DNA from: Avoscillospira sp045589035
Lineage (GTDB): Bacteria; Bacillota; Clostridia; Oscillospirales; Oscillospiraceae
Direction of reading: 5' to 3'
Length of the DNA: 19,407 nt
Assembly: GCA_045589035.1 (NCBI GenBank)
Contig: JAZNFJ010000035.1
Location: 1-19,407, forward strand
Shown: piece after piece, positions 15,082 to 19,407 of the stretch
How the letters are laid out: every line of letters begins with the position of its first letter
Position numbering within the stretch: position 1 is the stretch's first letter
Translations under genes and position numbers: made by a program
The notes under the pieces: model-generated
Told to the model about the DNA's origin: nothing
Database searches by the model: none
What the model saw: only the letters and a program-made list of their open reading frames with translations

Positions 15082-15110
15082 ATTGTACCATCGCATTTGG
15101 GAAAAAGCAA
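15082..15110 (-). promoter_or_regulatory. Promoter of rplS, extended -10
   Basis: On the minus strand TTGCTT (15105-15110), a 17-base spacer, and TACAAT (15082-15087) preceded by TGG form a good sigma-A promoter with a TGn extension. The start point would be about 15075, giving a leader of some 95 bases. The -35 lies only 28 bases beyond the stop of the upstream gene. Confidence 0.8.
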
Positions 15111-15137
15111 GCATTATTTTTATAATTTTTTACATTT

Positions 15138-15788
15138 TTAGCGGAAAATACGCTCTTCGTCATCATAAATCTCCACCCGGCGGCAAAGCACACCGTCAGG
15201 CTTCCATTGCGGACAATACAGTTCCAAGGCGGAAACCAGAAGCTGCGGGTTCAAAGAGGGATTTTGGGCGCAGACCAATACATTCCATTTTAACGTCTTG
15301 GCATCAGGCTGCGTCATAACAAACTCGCAAAGCATAGGAAGAAGGTTCGTTTCCGTCTTTCCCTTTCTGGAGTGCTTCTCCATGATCAATTCCTCACGGG
15401 AGAACAGTTCCCGGATCCCGGCCTCTGCCCCATCCGGAACACCATTGTCATACGTCAGCACAACCTCTGCGTGAAGATGCGTCAGTTCCTTGATCTTTCT
15501 GGTTGCTTCGTAAATATCAAGCACGCGGATACCTTCCGGCAGTTTTTCATTGAGAAGATCTGCAGAAGGAATTGATCCGTCTTCCAGTTCAAAATCCAGC
15601 AATTCGCACTTGCTTTCCATACCAACAGACAAAGGCAAGGCGATAGACACAATGGCTCTGGGGGTGAAACCCTGAGAATGCTTCAGCAAAAGACCCGCTC
15701 TGCGGAATGCCCGCTGAAATACACGCATCAGATCCAAATGTGAGATCCAGACACTGCTGCCGGTCTTTTCAAATACCATTCTAAGCAT
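15138..15788 (-). CDS. TIGR03936/DUF2344 family radical-SAM-linked protein
   Basis: A 216-residue protein beginning MLRMVFEKTGSSVWISHLDLMRVFQRAFRRAG (first 20 shown as MLRMVFEKTGSSVWISHLDL), followed by HSQGFTPRAIVSIALPLSVG. These are hallmarks of DUF2344, which is regularly encoded next to, or fused to, a TIGR03960 radical SAM protein. The biochemical role of the pair is unknown; RNA modification has been suggested for related enzymes, but nothing here proves it. The start overlaps the radical SAM stop by 8 bases, with a GGTGGGGTG ribosome site, so the two are surely coupled. No clear terminator follows; the rplS promoter begins just downstream. Confidence 0.9.
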   Translation of the reverse strand: MLRMVFEKTGSSVWISHLDLMRVFQRAFRRAGLLLKHSQGFTPRAIVSIALPLSVGMESKCELLDFELEDGSIPSADLLNEKLPEGIRVLDIYEATRKIKELTHLHAEVVLTYDNGVPDGAEAGIRELFSREELIMEKHSRKGKTETNLLPMLCEFVMTQPDAKTLKWNVLVCAQNPSLNPQLLVSALELYCPQWKPDGVLCRRVEIYDDEERIFR

Positions 15789-17616
15789 CGCACTTCACCC
15801 CACCTTCCAGACGATTGGCACCGCATCCGCTGCATTTGCTGCGGCAGTCCGGTGTGATCTCAGACCGATAGGCCTGTTCCCGCTCTTGCCACAGGAAATC
15901 CCGGCTGACACCCACATCGATGGTCTGCCAGGGCAGAACCTCGTCTTTTTCATAGGCACGCTGTGCATAGAATGCAGGATCGATACCGCAGGCACGGAAT
16001 GCTTCCATCCAGATATCATTACTGAAATACTCATCCCAGCCATCCAGTCTGGCTGCATGGCGGACAGCATATTCCAGAACAGCAGAAAGCCGTCTGTCAC
16101 CCCGTGCCAGAACTGCCTCCAGATAACTGAGATCGCTGCCGTGATAACGATAATCCACAGTCTTACTGTAAATCTTTTCCTGCAGCAGATGTACCCGGCG
16201 CATATACTCCTCCGGCGTGATCTGTGCTTCCCACTGGAAGGGTGTAAAGGGCTTGGGCACAAAAAATGCCGTTGCCAGATTGATGGAAAGACCCCGCTTC
16301 TTATTGGTAGCAGTTTCCTTCCACAAACGGACGATTTTCCAGACCAGATCTGCAATGCCCTCCACATCTTCATCCGTTTCCGTGGGCAAGCCCAACATGA
16401 AATAGAGTTTCACATTGTTCCAGCCGCCGGAAAATGCCGTGGCGCAGGTGGAAAGGATCTCCTCTTCGGTCACGTTTTTGTTGATGGCATCCCGCAGCCG
16501 CTGCGTACCTGCCTCAGGCGCAAAGGTCAGACTGCTTTTCCGCACTCTCTGCACCCGGAGCATCAGTTCCTTGGAGAAATTATCCGCACGTAAAGAAGGC
16601 AGAGAAAGATTGATCTTACGGCTCTCACAGTAGTCCAGAAGCCCATCTGCCAGCTGCTCCAGCTGCTTATAATCAGATGTGGACAGACTGGAAAGGGTGA
16701 TTTCGTGGTTGCCGGAATTCTCCAAAGACTCCACCGCCTGTCGATACAGTGTATCGGCATTTCTGGGACGGACCGGACGGTAGCAGAAACCTGCCTGACA
16801 GAACCGACAGCCGCGGATGCAGCCACGGAACACTTCCAGATTGGTGCGATCATGGACAATCTCTGTGGAAGGTACAATGGTGTCCGTCGGATAATAGGCC
16901 TTGTCCAGATCCTTCACGATCCGCTTCATGACCCTTTCCGGCGCACCATCCTTTGCGATAATGGCACCGAGTCTGCCGTTTTCATCATACTGATGCTCAT
17001 AGAGAGACGGTACATAGATACCCGGGATCTTTGCGGCTTCCACCAGAAATGCCGCTTTTGTCCAACCTTCCGCCTTGGCCTTGCGATACAATGTCAAAAC
17101 TTCCGGTGTCAGTTCTTCACCTTCGCCAACAGCAAACAGATCCACAAAATCAGCCAAAGGCTCGGGATTTACTGTGCAGATACCGCCGCAGAAAACCAGA
17201 TTGTGCAGGCCTTCCCTGTCCTTTGCATACAGGGGAATATTGGCCAGGTCCAACATATTGAGAAGGTTGGTGTAGCTCATCTCATAGCCGATGGTAAAAG
17301 CGACAATGTCAAACTCGCTGACAGGATCCTGGCTTTCCAATGCACAAAGAGGCAGATCATTTTGACGCATCTGCTCTTCCATGTCACCCCAAGGGGCAAA
17401 GACACGTTCGCACCAGACGCCCTCCATATTATTCATGATTCCATACAAAATCCGCATGCCGATATTGGACATGGCGATTTCATAGGTATCCGGAAAACAG
17501 AAAGCAACCCGAAGGTCCACTTCCTCTTTATTTTTCACAATCTGACCATACTCTCCGCCAACATATCTGGCAGGTTTCTGAACCAGAGGTAGAATTCGCT
17601 TCATTTTCTCTTTCAT
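15781..17616 (-). CDS. TIGR03960-type B12-binding-domain radical SAM protein
   Basis: A 611-residue protein. The N-terminal half resembles a B12-binding domain of the YgiQ/TIGR03960 kind (VDLRVAFCFPDTYEIAMSNIGMRI). The radical SAM cluster is C266-x3-C270-x2-C273 (CIRGCRFC), which binds a 4Fe-4S cluster and SAM. The end carries a second cysteine group (CRSKCSGCG), possibly a metal site. The reaction is not known. The ATG at 17616 was chosen because GGGGA lies 6 bases upstream and homologues start with the KPARYVGGE region; an upstream in-frame start at 17790 would run through the protease gene. It overlaps its DUF2344 partner by 8 bases and has a candidate promoter of its own. Confidence 0.93.
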   Translation of the reverse strand: MKEKMKRILPLVQKPARYVGGEYGQIVKNKEEVDLRVAFCFPDTYEIAMSNIGMRILYGIMNNMEGVWCERVFAPWGDMEEQMRQNDLPLCALESQDPVSEFDIVAFTIGYEMSYTNLLNMLDLANIPLYAKDREGLHNLVFCGGICTVNPEPLADFVDLFAVGEGEELTPEVLTLYRKAKAEGWTKAAFLVEAAKIPGIYVPSLYEHQYDENGRLGAIIAKDGAPERVMKRIVKDLDKAYYPTDTIVPSTEIVHDRTNLEVFRGCIRGCRFCQAGFCYRPVRPRNADTLYRQAVESLENSGNHEITLSSLSTSDYKQLEQLADGLLDYCESRKINLSLPSLRADNFSKELMLRVQRVRKSSLTFAPEAGTQRLRDAINKNVTEEEILSTCATAFSGGWNNVKLYFMLGLPTETDEDVEGIADLVWKIVRLWKETATNKKRGLSINLATAFFVPKPFTPFQWEAQITPEEYMRRVHLLQEKIYSKTVDYRYHGSDLSYLEAVLARGDRRLSAVLEYAVRHAARLDGWDEYFSNDIWMEAFRACGIDPAFYAQRAYEKDEVLPWQTIDVGVSRDFLWQEREQAYRSEITPDCRSKCSGCGANRLEGGVKCDA

Positions 17617-17647
17617 AGAACTTCCCCGTTCTTCTGTGGTTTTTCTT

Positions 17648-17676
17648 ATTCTAACTTTTTTCCCGCAGAAAAGCAA
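17648..17676 (-). promoter_or_regulatory. Candidate internal promoter for the radical SAM/DUF2344 pair
   Basis: On the minus strand TTGCTT (17671-17676) and TAGAAT (17648-17653) are separated by exactly 17 bases, in the 64-base gap after the M50 protease stop. Predicted start near 17641, about 25 bases before the ATG. The hexamers resemble those of the rplS and polysaccharide promoters in this window. There is no TGn extension. Confidence 0.5.
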
Positions 17677-17680
17677 CCGC

Positions 17681-18241
17681 TTAATACCCTTCCATTTTCT
17701 GTGCCTGCCCCACTCTCCACAAAATCGCCAAGACTGCAAAGATCGGCCACAGACCTGCCTGCAGTTCAGCTGCTGCCCAACAGGCAGCAATCATCAGCAG
17801 GCAGCAAACAACTGCGGTCACTCTGTTCAGCACCTGCTCCGCTCTCCCCTGCTCCACATGCAAAAGCAAAATCCCACGAAGGATACGTCCACCATCCAAG
17901 GGATAGACCGGAAGCAGATTCACACCTGCAAGTGCAACAGAAAGCATCGCAAGTTTGGGGATTTGTCGGAAACTGAGCATTGCAAGCAAGATACTCCCCA
18001 CAGGTCCCATGACTGCACAGGCAATCTCCTGCCGGTATCCTACGAAACCGCCTTGAATTACCGCTCCTGCTGCTGACAGCCGAAAACCATAGACCGGAAT
18101 GCCGCCAATTCTCATTGCCAGCAGATGACCGGCTTCATGAACAATCAACGCAAGCAAAAAGCAACCGCACAGTTCCATATCAAACCACCCAAACAGGCAG
18201 ACTGCAGCCGCAAACGATAACGTTATGTTAACCTTTTTCAT
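17681..18241 (-). CDS. SpoIVFB-like M50 site-2 membrane metalloprotease
   Basis: A 186-residue, almost wholly hydrophobic protein with several membrane helices. Zinc ligands: H35-E36-x2-H39 (VHEAGHLLA) and Asp116 in NLLPVYPLDGGRI. These are the site-2 protease motifs, which cleave substrates within the membrane. SpoIVFB of B. subtilis, which processes pro-sigma-K, has the same core plus a C-terminal CBS domain; that domain is absent here. The ATG at 18241 gives the MKK-helix start typical of the family but has no ribosome site, and it overlaps the preceding gene by 14 bases. A TTG at 18268 is an alternative. The neighbours (small membrane protein upstream, TIGR03960 pair downstream) match the clostridial spoIVFA-spoIVFB locus, so I favour SpoIVFB over a general site-2 protease. 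Confidence 0.85.
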   Translation of the reverse strand: MKKVNITLSFAAAVCLFGWFDMELCGCFLLALIVHEAGHLLAMRIGGIPVYGFRLSAAGAVIQGGFVGYRQEIACAVMGPVGSILLAMLSFRQIPKLAMLSVALAGVNLLPVYPLDGGRILRGILLLHVEQGRAEQVLNRVTAVVCCLLMIAACWAAAELQAGLWPIFAVLAILWRVGQAQKMEGY

Positions 18242-18491
18242 GTAGTAACACATCGATGGTCTGCGCAAAGGTTTCTCTTACCGGCTCCCCATTCTGCAGT
18301 CCGTCTGCTAAAACGTCAAAAGCCTGCTGGACCGTACCGTTTTCCACACCACCCAGAATTTCTCTGAAGGTATCCTGCACAGACGGATAGCAATATCCGC
18401 AAACACACAGCAGAAGCAACAGCGCCAGCAGCACGCAGAGCCCACTGATAAACACAGCCAGCCCCGAACCTCGTTTTGTCTGTTCCACCAT
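18228..18491 (-). CDS. Small single-pass membrane protein, possible SpoIVFA remnant
   Basis: An 87-residue protein: short basic N-terminus (MVEQTKRG), one membrane helix at about 11-34 rich in Leu and Cys, then some 53 residues, probably outside the membrane (YPSVQDTFREIL to the end). The ATG at 18491 has AAAGG seven bases upstream; a longer in-frame ORF from 18632 crosses a terminator and was rejected. The product is not recognised with certainty. Its place directly before, and overlapping, a SpoIVFB-like protease is that of SpoIVFA, the inhibitor and anchor of SpoIVFB, which has a membrane helix and normally a LytM/M23 domain. No such domain is present. If this is SpoIVFA it has lost its C-terminal half, but no frameshifted remnant is visible because the protease follows at once. 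Confidence 0.65.
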   Translation of the reverse strand: MVEQTKRGSGLAVFISGLCVLLALLLLLCVCGYCYPSVQDTFREILGGVENGTVQQAFDVLADGLQNGEPVRETFAQTIDVLLHEKG

Positions 18492-18542
18492 ACCACACCC
18501 TTTCGGAACATTGTATGCAGCTGACAGATGGCTTTTGTTGGC

Positions 18543-18579
18543 AAAAAAGGATCGATGCGAAAATCCGCATCGATCCTTT
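18543..18579 (-). terminator. Rho-independent terminator of the methyltransferase gene
   Basis: A perfect 14-bp stem (18546-18559 with 18566-18579, core GGATCGATGCG) with a 6-base loop is followed on the minus strand by TTTTTTG. It begins 4 bases after the methyltransferase stop and isolates that gene from the SpoIVFA/FB-like pair. No convincing promoter is visible for the pair: a TACAAT lies at about 18510-18515 without a -35 at proper spacing. Confidence 0.93.
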
Positions 18580-18582
18580 CCG

Positions 18583-19407
18583 TTATTTACCATAGTTTTC
18601 CCACAGATAAGGGTTGATCCCAAACAGTTCACAAAAAGCCTTGTATTCCGCTTTCAGTTTTTCTGTTCGTTTCTGATTGTTTGCAGTCCGCTTGATCGCG
18701 CGGATCAGCACATTTTTCGGTGTTTCCTCCGGATCAATCAATTCCAGCGCCTGTACATCATAGCCGTTGATTTCCAGAATTTTGCAGCGAAGTGCATCCG
18801 TTGCCGCATCAGCGAACTTCTGCTTCAAAATGGAGTGTTCCAGAAGAATATCTGTGACACCATCTTTTGCTTTCAGCTGATGCATCATTTCATGATGACA
18901 GCATGGTGTGGACAAAATCACCTTGGAGCCGGAATCAATTCCTTTCGCCAGAACAATATCCGTGGCAATATCACAGGCATGGAGCGAAACTGTCAGATCC
19001 GGTGTTCTGCGGATTTGGAACGTCCGAATATCCCCAGCGGTGAAATGGAGACCTTCGTAGTGCAATTTCTCCGCAAGATCAGAACAAAATTCAATCACAT
19101 CCTGCTTCAGATCCACACAGTCCATAACTACAGAGCAGCCCTTAATCCGGGTAAAATAGTAATACACCGCAAAGCTGAGATAGCTTTTTCCGCAGCACAA
19201 ATCCAGAATATACAGTTCTTTACCATCCGCCAGAATTTGCTGCTCCACATCGGCAATCATTTCCAGAAAACGATTGATCTGGCGGAATTTGGATCTCTTT
19301 TTATCAAAAATCCTTCCATTTTCATCCTGCACACCCAAGGCAACCAGAAAATCAACGGGTTCATTGGCAGGCAAAATATACCGCTTTTCCCGGTTGTGTT
19401 CCATGGA
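18583..19407 (-). CDS. Class I SAM-dependent methyltransferase (Methyltransf_32 type), 5' end beyond the window
   Basis: At least 274 codons are visible. Motifs: a substrate-side block DKKRSKFRQINRFLEMI, the SAM-binding motif I LDLCCGKSYLSFA, then SLHACDIATD and TPCCHHE, all characteristic of the PF13679 group. The substrate is unknown; some relatives are discussed as RNA or protein methylases. An ATG lies at 19404, but the sequence around it (EHNREKRYIL..EPVDFLVALGV) corresponds, as I recall, to an internal block of homologues of nearly 400 residues, and no ribosome site can be seen. I therefore treat the gene as truncated by the window edge. A strong terminator follows the stop, so it ends its transcription unit. 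Confidence 0.85.
   Translation of the reverse strand, partial: SMEHNREKRYILPANEPVDFLVALGVQDENGRIFDKKRSKFRQINRFLEMIADVEQQILADGKELYILDLCCGKSYLSFAVYYYFTRIKGCSVVMDCVDLKQDVIEFCSDLAEKLHYEGLHFTAGDIRTFQIRRTPDLTVSLHACDIATDIVLAKGIDSGSKVILSTPCCHHEMMHQLKAKDGVTDILLEHSILKQKFADAATDALRCKILEINGYDVQALELIDPEETPKNVLIRAIKRTANNQKRTEKLKAEYKAFCELFGINPYLWENYGK

Noticed and set aside
18492..18632. N-terminal extension of the 87-residue membrane protein to 134 codons
   Set aside because: It would read through the methyltransferase terminator and overlap that gene; the ATG at 18491 has a proper ribosome site.
1..19407. Mobile elements, tRNA or rRNA genes, phage genes, defence systems
   Set aside because: No transposase, integrase, cloverleaf, rRNA segment or known defence domain was recognised on either strand.

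Overview
The window is chromosomal DNA from a Gram-positive anaerobe of the class Clostridia. Its moderate G+C, strong Shine-Dalgarno sites and gene order (tig-clpP-clpX-lon-engB, rplS-lepB-rbgA-rnhB-yraN, a SpoIVFB-like protease beside the TIGR03960/TIGR03936 radical-SAM pair) fit the Oscillospirales best; the family is inferred. All 19 genes I accept lie on the minus strand, so transcription runs from high to low coordinates. This suggests a single replichore arm in leading-strand orientation. No rRNA, tRNA, CRISPR, insertion sequence or phage gene was found, and no gene-free stretch exceeds 300 bases.

Right to left. (1) 18583-19407: a Methyltransf_32-type SAM methyltransferase, cut by the right edge and closed by a strong terminator. 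(2) 15138-18491: an 87-residue single-pass membrane protein, an M50 site-2 protease, a B12-binding-type radical SAM protein and its DUF2344 partner. The first two look like a SpoIVFA/SpoIVFB pair in which the FA partner has no LytM domain. A good internal promoter sits before the radical SAM gene. (3) 14588-15110: rplS (L19), with its own extended -10 promoter, a three-helix structured leader resembling an L19 autoregulatory leader, and a strong terminator. (4) 9577-14572: lepB-rbgA-rnhB-yraN-thrC-metallophosphoesterase, a tightly packed operon with overlapping genes. LepB carries a very acidic cytoplasmic extension of about 90 residues. (5) 3089-9546: tig-clpP-clpX-lon-engB, a protein-folding and ATP-dependent proteolysis operon ended by a perfect 11-bp terminator hairpin. 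(6) 1-2993: the start of an exopolysaccharide/capsule operon with an extended -10 promoter overlapped by an inverted repeat. It holds a Wzz/CpsC-type modulator, a BY-kinase (CpsD), a PHP-type tyrosine phosphatase (CpsB) and the membrane part of a CapD/EpsC-type nucleotide-sugar dehydratase that runs off the left edge.

How the parts work together. Blocks 3-5 are housekeeping: ribosome assembly (RbgA, EngB, L19), co-translational folding and quality control (trigger factor, ClpXP, Lon), secretion (LepB) and RNA/DNA maintenance (RNase HII, YraN). Block 6 is an accessory surface-polysaccharide locus in which kinase, modulator and phosphatase form the usual phosphotyrosine control circuit. The most unusual points are the tyrosine/histidine-rich tail of the kinase, a tyrosine-rich 16-codon ORF in the leader of that operon, the shortened SpoIVFA-like protein, and the acidic N-terminus of LepB. 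I saw no clearly new multi-gene system.
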